In this document: positions 9,201 through 16,566 of the stretch, in pieces | Layout of the letters: every line of letters begins with the position of its first letter | Position numbering within the stretch: position 1 is the first letter of the stretch | DNA from: an uncultured Planctomycetaceae bacterium | GTDB taxonomy: Bacteria > Planctomycetota > Planctomycetia > Pirellulales > UBA1268 | NCBI GenBank assembly: GCA_903949225.1 | Contig: CAJAYZ010000249.1 | Coordinates: forward strand, 1 to 21,573 | Length of the DNA: 21,573 nucleotides | Direction: 5' to 3' | Notes under the pieces: model-generated | Databases searched by the model: none | What the model saw: the letters and a program-made list of their open reading frames with translations, nothing else | Told to the model about the DNA's origin: nothing | Program-made: the position numbers and the translations under genes

Positions 9201-10738
9201 TGGCCGGGCTCGAGGCCGCGGCAGCGCGGATGCGTGGGGAGCTCGGCGACCGGCTCAGCGGTGTGACCGGCAGCGAGGTCCGCCCCGCCGACACGCTCGA
9301 CGCAGCCCCCCCGGCAGCCTCCCGGCGCCGGCCACCGAACATCATCGTCGTGATGACCGATGACCAGGGCTACGGTGACCTAGCCGCCCACGGGAACCCT
9401 ATCCTCGAGACCCCGAATCTCGACCGGCTGTGGCGCGAGAGTGTGCGGTTTACCGAGTATCACGTCAGCCCCACCTGCTCCCCGACACGGACGGCGCTCC
9501 TCACGGGGAGGCATGAGTTTCGGTCGGGCGTCACCCACACGATCCACGAGCGGGAGCGGCTCGCTCTGTCGGCGACGACCCTCCCGCAGCTCCTCCGCGC
9601 GTCGGGCTACACCACCGGCATCTTCGGGAAGTGGCACCTCGGGGACGAGGAAACCCACCAGCCGGACAAGCGTGGCTTCGATCGCAGTGTTATTCACGGT
9701 GCCGGTGGGATCGGGCAGCACTTTCCAGGCAGTTGTGGCGACGTGCCGGGCAATCGCTACGTCGACCCGGTCCTCCGTGAGGATGGCCGGTTTGTGAAGC
9801 GGCGCGGCTACTGCACCGATCTGTTCTTCACGGCCGGAATCGAGTGGATCGAGGCGATGGCGCGCACGGATAAACCGTTCTTCTGCATGATCACGCCGAA
9901 CGCGCCGCACGACCCGCTCGACTGTCCGGAGGGCTCCGACGCCGGCCCCCGCGCCCGCCTCGCGGCGGCCGGGCTCCTTGACGAAGCGGGGCGCGACCGG
10001 GTCGCGAAGTTTTACGGGATGATCGAGAACATCGACACCAACGTCGGCCGGCTCCTCGACCGGCTCGAGGCCGCGGGGATCGCCGAAGACACGCTCCTGA
10101 TCTTCACCACCGACAACGGCACGGCGACGGGAGCCGGCGTCTTCAATGATTTCGTCCGCGGTGCCAAGGGGAGCGTGTGGCGCGGAGGGACGCGCGTTCC
10201 CGCGCTCTTGCGCTGGCCCGGGACGCTCCCTGTGGGGATCGACGTGTCGGCGCTCGTCGCCCATGTCGATCTCCTCCCGACGCTCTGTGAAATCGCCCGG
10301 GCGCCGATCCCTGCGGAGGTGGCCGTGCGGCTCGAGGGGCGGAGCTTCGTCCCGCTCCTCCTCGACGCCCACGCCCTGTGGCCCGACCGGCCACTTGTCA
10401 CCCACCTCGGCCGCTGGGAACGGGGGAAGGTGGCCGGGGCGAAGTGGCGCCACTGCCGGATCCGCGAAGGGCGCTGGAGCCTCGTCAACGTCGACAACCG
10501 TGCCGATGCCTGGCAGCTCTTCGATGTGCAGGCCGATCCGGCGGAGATGCACGATGTGGCGGCGACCCACGGCGCGATCGTCGAGCGTCTCGCCGCCGAG
10601 TACGACCGCTGGTGGGATTCGATCCAGAAAGATCTCGTCAACGAGGATCTCGATGGGCCGGCGGAGAATCCTTTCAAGACAGCGTTCGAAGCGCAGTTCG
10701 GCGTCGGCGTGACCGCGGCGACGGTGGCGGCACCATGA
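6227..10738 (+). CDS. Three-domain sulfatase fusion, exported
   Basis: The 1503-residue protein contains three complete sulfatase (alkaline-phosphatase superfamily) domains in one uninterrupted frame. Domain 1 spans about 36-550: metal Asp43-Asp44, formylglycine motif C81-W-P-S-R, GKWH (K142, H144), D348-N349. Domain 2 spans about 560-1030: D568-D569, C608-S-A-S-R, GKWH (K661, H663), D809-N810. Domain 3 spans about 1037-1503: D1045-D1046, C1084-S-P-T-R, GKWH, D1296-N1297. All three look catalytically intact, given a formylglycine-generating enzyme encoded elsewhere. Typical family members have one domain and about 450-550 residues. The start at 6227 is preceded by GGAGG (6214-6218) and begins a signal peptide (MHARLGSVVVGWLVVVVEL...ALA). 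The domains differ in sequence and motifs, so this is a fusion of distinct sulfatases rather than a recent triplication. Ala/Pro-rich linkers join them. Domain 1 resembles AtsA-type arylsulfatases. Substrates cannot be assigned. Confidence 0.95.
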   Translation: MHARLGSVVVGWLVVVVELWIGALVRPALADPARPNVLVILADDLGFSDLGAYGGEIDTPHLDRLARGGLRFTQATNTARCWPSRAALLTGFYPQAIHRDALPAGDGREGLPGGAQGKRPPWAKLLPELLKAAGYRSYHSGKWHVDGLPLAEGFDRSLDVTGTGQSNFFDPSGVTVEGKPHPQSDDFYATTAIGDHAVACLRSHAVDHSGKPFFQYVAFTAPHFPLQAPQALIDAYRERYRAGWEAIRAARHARQLAAGIVTGPMSEIERDLGPPYPFPEALQTLGAGEVDRPLEWERLSPEQQDFQATKMAIHAAMVEAMDDQVGRILDQLEAMQRLDDTLILFASDNGASAEIMVRGEGHDPAAPPGSRKSFLCLGPGWSSAANTPFRRHKTWVHEGGIATPWIVHWPRGLPEGSAGELRHQPVHLIDVAPTVMELAGAEQPPFLLDGTLVPPMQGRSFSSLLADASAPSLRETSWWCHEGHRAVRVADKKLVAAKGEPWALHDLATDRAETVDLAAAEPDTVARLEREWLRIADDCRLGAAWASVAPAAAALPHRPPNVVIVFADDLGYGDPACYGGKAAATPHLDRLAREGIRFTDFHVAQPVCSASRAALLTGCYPNRIGIAGALGPNARHGIAAAETTLAEALRGRGYRTGMVGKWHLGHRAPFLPTRHGFDEWFGLPYSNDMWPHHPEAAPGSFPPLPLFDGERVIDDDVTPEEQATLTARYAERAVAFLDRAQEDDRPFFLYLAHSMPHVPLYAGAAFAGTTPGGLYGDVLAEIDASVGGILAALERTGKLDDTLVLFTSDNGPWLSYGNHAGSAGLLREGKGTVFEGGVRVPCLARLPGVIPAGSICAAPAMTIDLLPTVLRLTGEPVAVDADGRGTIDGRRIDGRDISGLLRGEPAASAVAAERTYGFWYLDNELQAVRRGRYKLLLPHTARTLAGGAPGAASGADGVPAKYRPLPVERMLVDLEADPGETTDVAGDHPEVVAGLEAAAARMRGELGDRLSGVTGSEVRPADTLDAAPPAASRRRPPNIIVVMTDDQGYGDLAAHGNPILETPNLDRLWRESVRFTEYHVSPTCSPTRTALLTGRHEFRSGVTHTIHERERLALSATTLPQLLRASGYTTGIFGKWHLGDEETHQPDKRGFDRSVIHGAGGIGQHFPGSCGDVPGNRYVDPVLREDGRFVKRRGYCTDLFFTAGIEWIEAMARTDKPFFCMITPNAPHDPLDCPEGSDAGPRARLAAAGLLDEAGRDRVAKFYGMIENIDTNVGRLLDRLEAAGIAEDTLLIFTTDNGTATGAGVFNDFVRGAKGSVWRGGTRVPALLRWPGTLPVGIDVSALVAHVDLLPTLCEIARAPIPAEVAVRLEGRSFVPLLLDAHALWPDRPLVTHLGRWERGKVAGAKWRHCRIREGRWSLVNVDNRADAWQLFDVQADPAEMHDVAATHGAIVERLAAEYDRWWDSIQKDLVNEDLDGPAENPFKTAFEAQFGVGVTAATVAAP

Positions 10739-10772
10739 CGAGATCCCCGAAGAGCCCTCGGACAAGAGCGCA

Positions 10773-13643
10773 ATGATGCAAGTGACCCGATCCGACCGTG
10801 CCGGGCTGTGGGCCCTCCTCGGGGCGGTGTCGCTCGCGCTCGTGGCCGCGCTGCTTCCATCGGTCGCGGCGGCCCGCCCCCCGAGCGTGCTCGTGATCGT
10901 CGCCGATGACCAACGGGCCGACACGATCCACGCGCTCGGTAATCCGCTCGTCCGGACGCCGGCGATCGACGCGCTGGTGGCCCGGGGGACCTCGTTCGAC
11001 CGGGCCTACTGCATGGGTGGCCAGCACGGCGCCGTCTGCATCCCCAGCCGGGCGATGATGCTCTCCGGCCGCGGCCTCTTTCATCGCGACGAGCAACTCT
11101 CCGGTCAGGACACCTGGCCGGAGGTGTTCAGACGCGCCGGATGGCGGACCTTCCTCACCGGCAAATGGCACAACGGCGAGGCCTCCGCGGTGCGCTGCTT
11201 CGACGCGGGGCGGAACGTGTTCTTCGGGGGTATGACCGACCAGTGGAACGTCCCTGTGGCGTCATTTCCCACCGGTGGGGATGGCGGGGGAATCACGGAG
11301 AAGGCCGTGGCTCCCGGGGTCCATTCCGCGCGGCTGTTCGGCGACGCGGCGGTGGAGTTTCTCGCCGGGATCGGCGACACGCCGTTCTTTGCCTGGGTGT
11401 CGTTCACGGTGCCGCACGATCCGCGTCAGGCGCCGGAGGAGTTCCGGGCCCGATACCGGGGGCATGAGCCGCCGCCGCCAGCAAACTGGCTCCCCGAACA
11501 TCCCTTCGACAACGGCGAATTGTCCGTCCGCGACGAGGTGCTCCTCCCCAGGCCGCTCACCCGCGAAGGCGTGTCGCACGAGCTTGCCGATGCCTATGCC
11601 TGCGTCGAGTCGCTCGATGCCGAGGTGGGAAGGATCGTGGAGACGCTCCGGGCGCATGGCCGGCTCGACGACACGCTGATCCTGTTCGTGAGCGATCATG
11701 GCCTGGCACTCGGCAGCCACGGCCTCCTCGGCAAACAGAATCTCTACGAACACTCGATGCGTGCCCCGGCGATCCTTGCCGGCCCCGGAGTGCCAGTGGG
11801 GCGACGTGAGGGGGCGCTGTGCCATCTCCAGGATCTCGTCGCGACCGTGGGGGGCCTTGCAGGCGTGCCCGCACCGGCGGGGAGCGAGGCGGTGAGTCTC
11901 ATCCCGGTCCTCCGCGGGGAGCAACCGGCAATCCGCGAGGATCTCCTCCTCGCCTACCGCTATCTCCAGCGGGCCCTGGTCACCCCCGACTGGAAGCTGA
12001 TCCGCTATCCGGAGATCGGCCGCGAGCAACTGTTCGATCTGCGGAACGATCCCGACGAGATCCACGATCTCTCCGCGGAGGCCGCCCATGCCGTGAGGCT
12101 TGCGGAGCTCCGCACGCGGATGGCGGGCTTGATGCACGAGGCCGACGATCCACTCGCTCCCTCCGTCTCGCTGCCCCAGGCGGCCGCGCGGCCCGCTCGC
12201 CCCCCGAACATCGTCTTCTTTCTCGCCGACGATCTCGGCACGGGAGACGTGGCCGCCCTGGGTTCGCCCCATGCCCTGACGCCGAACATCGACAAATTGC
12301 TCGCCCGCGGCACGAGGCTCACCCGTCACTGGGCCGGCAGCGCCGTCTGCGCGCCGAGCCGGTGCGTCCTCATGACGGGGCTTCATCCCGGCCATGCCCC
12401 GATTCGCAGCAACAGCGAGGTGCAACCGGAGGGGCAGCGGCCGATGCCGGAGGGGACCGTCACCCTGCCGTCGATCCTCCACGCTGCCGGCTACGCCACC
12501 GGTGGCTTCGGAAAGTGGGGGCTCGGGGCGCCGGGGAGCCCGTCCGATCCGGTCGCCACGGGGTTCGATCGCTTCTTTGGCTACAACTGCCAGCGCCACG
12601 CGCACTCGTTCTATCCCACCTCTCTCTGGGACAACCGCGCGAAGGTGCCGCTCGACAATCCCCCTGTTCCGGTGACGGCGACGCTCCCCGCCGATCCCGC
12701 CCCGACGGCCGCCGACTTCGCTCGCTTCCGAGGCACGACCTACTCCGCCGACCGGATCGGTGACGAGGCGGTCCATTTCCTCCGGTCGCATGCCGATCGG
12801 CCGTTCTTCCTCTACCTGCCGACGACGCTTCCCCATCTCGCCCTTCAGGTGCCTGCCGACGAGCCATCGCTCGAGCGCCATCGCCACTTCTTTGGCGCCG
12901 AGACGCCGTATCTCGGTGGGAAGGGCTACGTCCCCTGTGCCGAGCCAGCGGCCACGCTCGCCGCGATGGTGACGCGGATGGACCGGGAGGTGGGGAGGAT
13001 CGTCGCGACGCTCGACGAACTCGGACTTACCGACGACACGATCTTCGTTTTTTCGAGCGACAACGGCGCTACCTTCCCCGGCGCCGGCGGCGTTGTTACG
13101 GATCGAATGAAGAGCAACGGGCCTTTACGCGACTGGAAGGGCTCGCCCTACGAAGGGGGACTGCGCGTTCCGGCGGTCGTCGTCTGGCCGGGGAGGATCG
13201 CGGCCGGCGCCTCGATCGACACCCCGACCGGCTGCGAAGACTGGCTGCCGACGCTCCTCGATCTCGCGGTGCCCGACGCGCCGCGCCCCGCGCCGCTCGA
13301 CGGCCGGAGCCTCGCCGCCGCACTGCTCGGTGAAGCACCGCTTCCCCCCACCCGCACGCTCTATCGCGAGCTCACCGAGCGACTCTGGCAGACGGCGCTC
13401 GAGGTCTCGCCAGAGGGGTGTTGGAAGGTGGTGCGGCGCGGCCTCGGCAGGGAGATGGCTAATCTGGCGGCGCCGACGGAGCTCTACGACCTCGTCGCCG
13501 ATCCCGAGGAGGCGCACGATGTCGCCGCGGCGCGGCCCGACGTCGTCGCGAGGATGGAACGGCTCCTTGACCGGGAGCATCGCCCCGATCCGCAGTGGCC
13601 CCTCCCCTTCGCCGACGCCGCCACCCCGGCGGCAAAACCCTGA
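10773..13643 (+). CDS. Two-domain sulfatase fusion, exported
   Basis: The 956-residue protein has an N-terminal signal peptide (residues about 10-34, ending SVAAA) and two sulfatase domains. Domain 1 (about 37-465) carries Asp45-Asp46, formylglycine motif C89-I-P-S-R, GKWH, and D308-H309-G followed by LLGKQNLYEHSMRAP; these features recall iduronate-2-sulfatase and choline-sulfatase-like enzymes. Domain 2 (about 478-956) carries D486-D487, C526-A-P-S-R and D763-N764, with GKWGLG in place of GKWHLG, a variant I associate with a subset of arylsulfatase-A-like enzymes. Both Cys motifs are intact. The gene begins 34 bp after the three-domain sulfatase with tandem ATG codons (10773 and 10776) and a weak ribosome site, so translation may partly depend on the upstream gene. 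With that gene it gives five sulfatase domains in two exported polypeptides. Confidence 0.94.
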   Translation: MMQVTRSDRAGLWALLGAVSLALVAALLPSVAAARPPSVLVIVADDQRADTIHALGNPLVRTPAIDALVARGTSFDRAYCMGGQHGAVCIPSRAMMLSGRGLFHRDEQLSGQDTWPEVFRRAGWRTFLTGKWHNGEASAVRCFDAGRNVFFGGMTDQWNVPVASFPTGGDGGGITEKAVAPGVHSARLFGDAAVEFLAGIGDTPFFAWVSFTVPHDPRQAPEEFRARYRGHEPPPPANWLPEHPFDNGELSVRDEVLLPRPLTREGVSHELADAYACVESLDAEVGRIVETLRAHGRLDDTLILFVSDHGLALGSHGLLGKQNLYEHSMRAPAILAGPGVPVGRREGALCHLQDLVATVGGLAGVPAPAGSEAVSLIPVLRGEQPAIREDLLLAYRYLQRALVTPDWKLIRYPEIGREQLFDLRNDPDEIHDLSAEAAHAVRLAELRTRMAGLMHEADDPLAPSVSLPQAAARPARPPNIVFFLADDLGTGDVAALGSPHALTPNIDKLLARGTRLTRHWAGSAVCAPSRCVLMTGLHPGHAPIRSNSEVQPEGQRPMPEGTVTLPSILHAAGYATGGFGKWGLGAPGSPSDPVATGFDRFFGYNCQRHAHSFYPTSLWDNRAKVPLDNPPVPVTATLPADPAPTAADFARFRGTTYSADRIGDEAVHFLRSHADRPFFLYLPTTLPHLALQVPADEPSLERHRHFFGAETPYLGGKGYVPCAEPAATLAAMVTRMDREVGRIVATLDELGLTDDTIFVFSSDNGATFPGAGGVVTDRMKSNGPLRDWKGSPYEGGLRVPAVVVWPGRIAAGASIDTPTGCEDWLPTLLDLAVPDAPRPAPLDGRSLAAALLGEAPLPPTRTLYRELTERLWQTALEVSPEGCWKVVRRGLGREMANLAAPTELYDLVADPEEAHDVAAARPDVVARMERLLDREHRPDPQWPLPFADAATPAAKP

Positions 13644-13657
13644 GCCCGGCTGCGGGG

Positions 13658-13663
13658 TATACT
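13658..13663 (+). promoter_or_regulatory. Possible -10 element (TATACT) for the DUF485-symporter group
   Basis: TATACT lies 15 bp after the stop of the two-domain sulfatase gene and 32 bp before the DUF485 start. No clear -35 was found at 16-18 bp. It may give the transporter genes their own promoter. Confidence 0.3.
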
Positions 13664-13695
13664 CGCGCGGTCGCCGGCAGTCCGCCGCGGCATCC

Positions 13696-13974
13696 ATGGG
13701 GTGGAATGTGGCAGAGCATCGTGAACCGGGAATCAATGGGCCCGGGCGGGCGGCAAGGATCGGCTTCGGGCTGTTTTGGATCTACGTGATCCTCTACTTC
13801 GGGTTCATCGCCTTGGTGCTTTTCCGCCCCGACATCCTCTCCAACCGCCCGTTCGGTGGGGTGAATCTTGCGATCGCCTCCGGGCTCGGCCTGATTGCCG
13901 CGGCGCTCCTCCTTTCGGTGGTCTACATGGTGGCCTGCAGGATGGTCGAATCCCCGGGGGGCGAGCGCCGCTGA
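13696..13974 (+). CDS. DUF485 family small membrane protein, symporter partner
   Basis: The 92-residue protein has two predicted membrane segments, about residues 22-42 (IGFGLFWIYVILYFGFIALVL) and 56-80 (NLAIASGLGLIAAALLLSVVY), separated by a short loop with FRPDILSNRPFGG. Size, hairpin layout and position just before an acetate-type symporter match DUF485 (E. coli YjcH, encoded before ActP). Its molecular role is not established. The ATG at 13696 is taken as start, although no good Shine-Dalgarno sequence precedes it and an in-frame GTG at 13708 is possible. The symporter starts 54 bp after the stop. Confidence 0.8.
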   Translation: MGWNVAEHREPGINGPGRAARIGFGLFWIYVILYFGFIALVLFRPDILSNRPFGGVNLAIASGLGLIAAALLLSVVYMVACRMVESPGGERR

Positions 13975-14028
13975 TCCCCGCCCCGACCGATCCGTCCCGA
14001 CGCCTGCCGCCCGTTCCCGAGACCTCCG

Positions 14029-15762
14029 ATGCTCTACGAATCATCTCCTGTCGCGATCTCGATCTTCGCGAGTTTCGTCCTTGCCGTCGTCGGCCTGTCG
14101 TTCTGGCTGGGGAGGAAGGGGCAGTCGGCCAAGGGCTACTACGCCGCCCACGGCGAGATTCACTGGTTCATCAACGGGATCGCCTTCGCCGGCGATTACC
14201 TGTCGGCGGCGAGCTTCCTCGGCATCTGTGGGATGATCGCCTTCCATGGCTTTGACGGCTTCCTCTACTCGATCGGATTCCTGGCCGGCTGGATCGTCGC
14301 GTTGTTCGTGATTGCCGAGCCGATCAAGTCGCTGGGGAAGTTCACCTTCGCCGATGCCCTCGACGCGAAATACAACAGCCGCGGCATCAAGCTGTCGGTG
14401 GCGATCTCGACGCTGGTCGTGAGCATCTTCTATCTCATTCCGCAGATGGTGGGCGCCGGCGACTTGATCGTGCCGCTGCTGGGCCTTCCCCATGCGGTCG
14501 GGGTGATCCTCGTCGGCATCGCGGTGACGCTGATCGTCGTGACCGCGGGGATGGTGTCGACGACGTGGGTGCAGTTCATCAAGGGATCGCTCCTCGTTTT
14601 TTTTTGTGGCGTGCTGACGTCGATGATCCTCGCCCGTGGCCTGACGGTGAACACCGGGAGCCTCGAGCCGCAGACGCGCTCTGTCACTCCCGAAGGCCGT
14701 GTCCTCGTCGACGGTGAGCCGCAGACCCGCGACCACGATCTCCGCCCGGTCGGCACGCTCGCCGCCCTCCCGGCGCGCTATGGCGACGCGACCACGACCG
14801 GGCCCCTCGGGCCGCTTGAATACCTCTCCGTCCTCGAGGATTCCCGGATCGTCACCTGGAGCGGGAAGAAGTCGACCGACGCCTCCGGCACGCACACCGT
14901 CTACACGCCAACGGAGAGGGCCGGCACCGATCTCCTCAAGCCGGGGGGCTACTTCAAGGGGCTCACGACGGGCAAGCTCGCCGACAAGCTCGACTTCGCG
15001 AGCCTCATGCTCGCCCTCTTCTGTGGCACCGCCTCGCTCCCCCACATCCTCATCCGCTACTACACCGTCAAGGATGCCGCCGCCGCCCGGAAGAGCACCG
15101 TGGTGGGGATCGCGGCGATCGGCGCCTTCTACGTCCTCACGCTGTTCCTCGGCCTGGGGGCCATGACGAGCGGTGCCCTCGACCCGACGAGCACGAACAT
15201 GGCAGCGCCACTGCTGGCGAAGAGCTTCAGCGAGACGCTCTTCGCCGTGATCTCGGCGATCGCCTTCACGACGGTGTTGGGCACGGTGAGCGGGTTGATC
15301 ATGGCCGGCAGCGGGGCGGTGGCCCATGATCTTGTCGAGAACGTCCTCGGCATCCCGATGGACGATGCCGAGAAGGTCCGCTGCGGGAAGATCGCCGCGG
15401 TTGGCCTGGGAATCGTGGCGATGGCGTTGGGGATCCTGTTCCGCAGTTTCAATGTCAGCTTCCTCGTCGGTTGGGCGTTCAACATTGCCGCCTCGGCGAA
15501 CCTCCCGGCGCTCGTCATGCTCCTCTTCTGGCCACGGACGACGAAGGAAGGAATCATCTCCGCGGTGACGGTGGGGATGCTCGCGAGCCTGACCTGGATC
15601 CTCCTCTCCGCCGACACCTTCGAGAAGGTCTATGGCCTGTCGCGTGACGCCTCGCCGGTCCCCTTCAGCCAGCCTGGCCTCGTGACGATCCCGCTGGGAT
15701 TCATCGTCCTCATCGTCGTGTCGCTGTTGACGAAGGCGGAGCCGAAGGGGAAGCCGGCATGA
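14029..15762 (+). CDS. Sodium/solute symporter, acetate permease (ActP-like)
   Basis: The 577-residue protein has about 13 hydrophobic segments and SSS-family signatures, including GYYAAHGEIHWFINGIAFAGDYLSAASFLG near the N-terminus, FYLIPQMVGAGDLIVPLLGLP, and the late FTTVLGTVSGLIMAGSGAVAHDL stretch. Similarity to cation/acetate symporters and the preceding DUF485 gene suggest uptake of acetate or another small carboxylate driven by a sodium or cation gradient at the inner membrane. An insertion of about 110 hydrophilic residues (about 209-318, with SLEPQTRSVTPEGRVLVDGE and YLSVLEDSRIVTWSGKK) lies between membrane segments and is absent from E. coli ActP (549 residues) as I recall it. A run of nine T (14597-14605) lies in the coding sequence. 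The TGA overlaps the ATG of the GNAT gene (ATGA). Confidence 0.9.
   Translation: MLYESSPVAISIFASFVLAVVGLSFWLGRKGQSAKGYYAAHGEIHWFINGIAFAGDYLSAASFLGICGMIAFHGFDGFLYSIGFLAGWIVALFVIAEPIKSLGKFTFADALDAKYNSRGIKLSVAISTLVVSIFYLIPQMVGAGDLIVPLLGLPHAVGVILVGIAVTLIVVTAGMVSTTWVQFIKGSLLVFFCGVLTSMILARGLTVNTGSLEPQTRSVTPEGRVLVDGEPQTRDHDLRPVGTLAALPARYGDATTTGPLGPLEYLSVLEDSRIVTWSGKKSTDASGTHTVYTPTERAGTDLLKPGGYFKGLTTGKLADKLDFASLMLALFCGTASLPHILIRYYTVKDAAAARKSTVVGIAAIGAFYVLTLFLGLGAMTSGALDPTSTNMAAPLLAKSFSETLFAVISAIAFTTVLGTVSGLIMAGSGAVAHDLVENVLGIPMDDAEKVRCGKIAAVGLGIVAMALGILFRSFNVSFLVGWAFNIAASANLPALVMLLFWPRTTKEGIISAVTVGMLASLTWILLSADTFEKVYGLSRDASPVPFSQPGLVTIPLGFIVLIVVSLLTKAEPKGKPA
14597..14605 (+). repeat. T9 homopolymer inside the symporter gene
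   Basis: Nine consecutive T bases encode part of LLVFFC. This is the longest T run I noticed and stands out in GC-rich coding sequence. Such tracts can cause polymerase slippage; no evidence of actual variation is available from one sequence. Confidence 0.9.
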
Positions 15763-16286
15763 GTGCGGGCCCGGTGATCAGCTGCCGCGAGGACCACCTC
15801 GGGGCTATCCGCGCGATCTACAACGACGCGATTCTCCACACGACGGCGCTCTACGAATATGAGCCGCGAAGTGCCGAGACGATTCATGCCTGGTGGCGGG
15901 CCAAGCAGCAAGCGGGCTATCCCGTCCTCGGCGTCGAACGGGCCGACGGCACGCTCGCCGGCTTCGCCAGCTGGGGGCCGTTCCGGCCCTTCCCGGCCTT
16001 CAAGTATTCCGTCGAGCACTCGGTCTACGTCGCGGCCGACAGCCGCGGGGAAGGGATCGGCCGGCGGCTCCTCGGGGCGATCGTTGCGGAGGCGATCCGC
16101 CACGAGATCCACCTTCTGGTGGGGGCCATCGATGCCACGAACACGGCGAGCCTCGCGCTCCATCGGGCGCTCGGGTTCGAGCATGCCGGCACCATCCGTG
16201 GAGCCGGCTTCAAGTTTGGCCGCTGGCTCGACCTCGAGTTCTGGCAGCGGTCGCTCCCCACGCCGGCCCGGCCGGTCGATGGCTGA
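15759..16286 (+). CDS. GNAT N-acetyltransferase, phosphinothricin/methionine-sulfoximine type
   Basis: The 175-residue protein matches the Pat/Bar-like branch of GNAT enzymes. It has an N-terminal AIRAIYNDAILHTTALYEYEPRS stretch, the substrate-side GFASWGPFRPFPAFKYSVEHSVYV segment, the acetyl-CoA loop R-G-E-G-I-G-R-R-L-L, and the C-terminal NTASLALHRALGFEHAGTIRGAGFKFGRWLD block. Relatives acetylate small amino-acid-like amines such as phosphinothricin or methionine sulfoximine; the natural substrate here is unknown. The protein is cytoplasmic, with no signal peptide. The ATG overlaps the symporter stop by four bases, and an AGGGG stretch lies at 15746-15750, so translation is probably coupled. 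Its role in a transporter operon is unclear. Confidence 0.9.
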   Translation: MSAGPVISCREDHLGAIRAIYNDAILHTTALYEYEPRSAETIHAWWRAKQQAGYPVLGVERADGTLAGFASWGPFRPFPAFKYSVEHSVYVAADSRGEGIGRRLLGAIVAEAIRHEIHLLVGAIDATNTASLALHRALGFEHAGTIRGAGFKFGRWLDLEFWQRSLPTPARPVDG

Positions 16287-16566
16287 GCGTGTGTGGTAGC
16301 GTGACGACACTCCAAGCCTTCCGGCACCTACCCGCTGAAGAGACCGCCGGGCGGAGGGGTGCGATCGCGACGGTAATGATGGTGTGTGCTAGAATTCTTA
16401 TCAGTTGCGGTCATGACGATGACGCGGTCAGCGCCTCTTCGTTTGCACGAAGCCTCTCGCCCGGGACGAAGTATCCGGCGAAGTGGCCGCTGCGCGTGGC
16501 GACGCGGATTGTCGGGCCGGCGCGGGCGGAGCGGGCCCGGGCCTGGCTGACGAGCCGTCTGCGAGG
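16287..16566. other. Gap before the glycosyltransferase, with uncertain coding
   Basis: This 280-bp stretch has a TGGTAGCGT extended -10-like element near 16297 and a better one at 16387-16395. Its right part shows high G/C at third positions in a frame different from the glycosyltransferase. That frame runs from an ATG at 16376 to a TGA at 16571-16573, giving 65 residues (MMVCARILISCGHDDD... to ...WLTSRLRGC) that I do not recognise. The stop overlaps the glycosyltransferase GTG start (GTGCTGA). It may be a small gene, the remains of one, or chance. Confidence 0.35.
16387..16395 (+). promoter_or_regulatory. Extended -10 element (TGCTAGAAT)
   Basis: TGC followed by TAGAAT fits the TGn plus -10 pattern of extended -10 sigma-70-type promoters, which can work without a good -35. 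It sits in the gap before the glycosyltransferase and would give a leader of roughly 165 nt to the GTG at 16567. Confidence 0.4.

Noticed and set aside
9380..10924. A 514-codon minus-strand frame opposite sulfatase domain 3
   Set aside because: It is a composition shadow of a well-supported sulfatase domain; it is Arg/Glu/Asp/Gly-rich with no motif.
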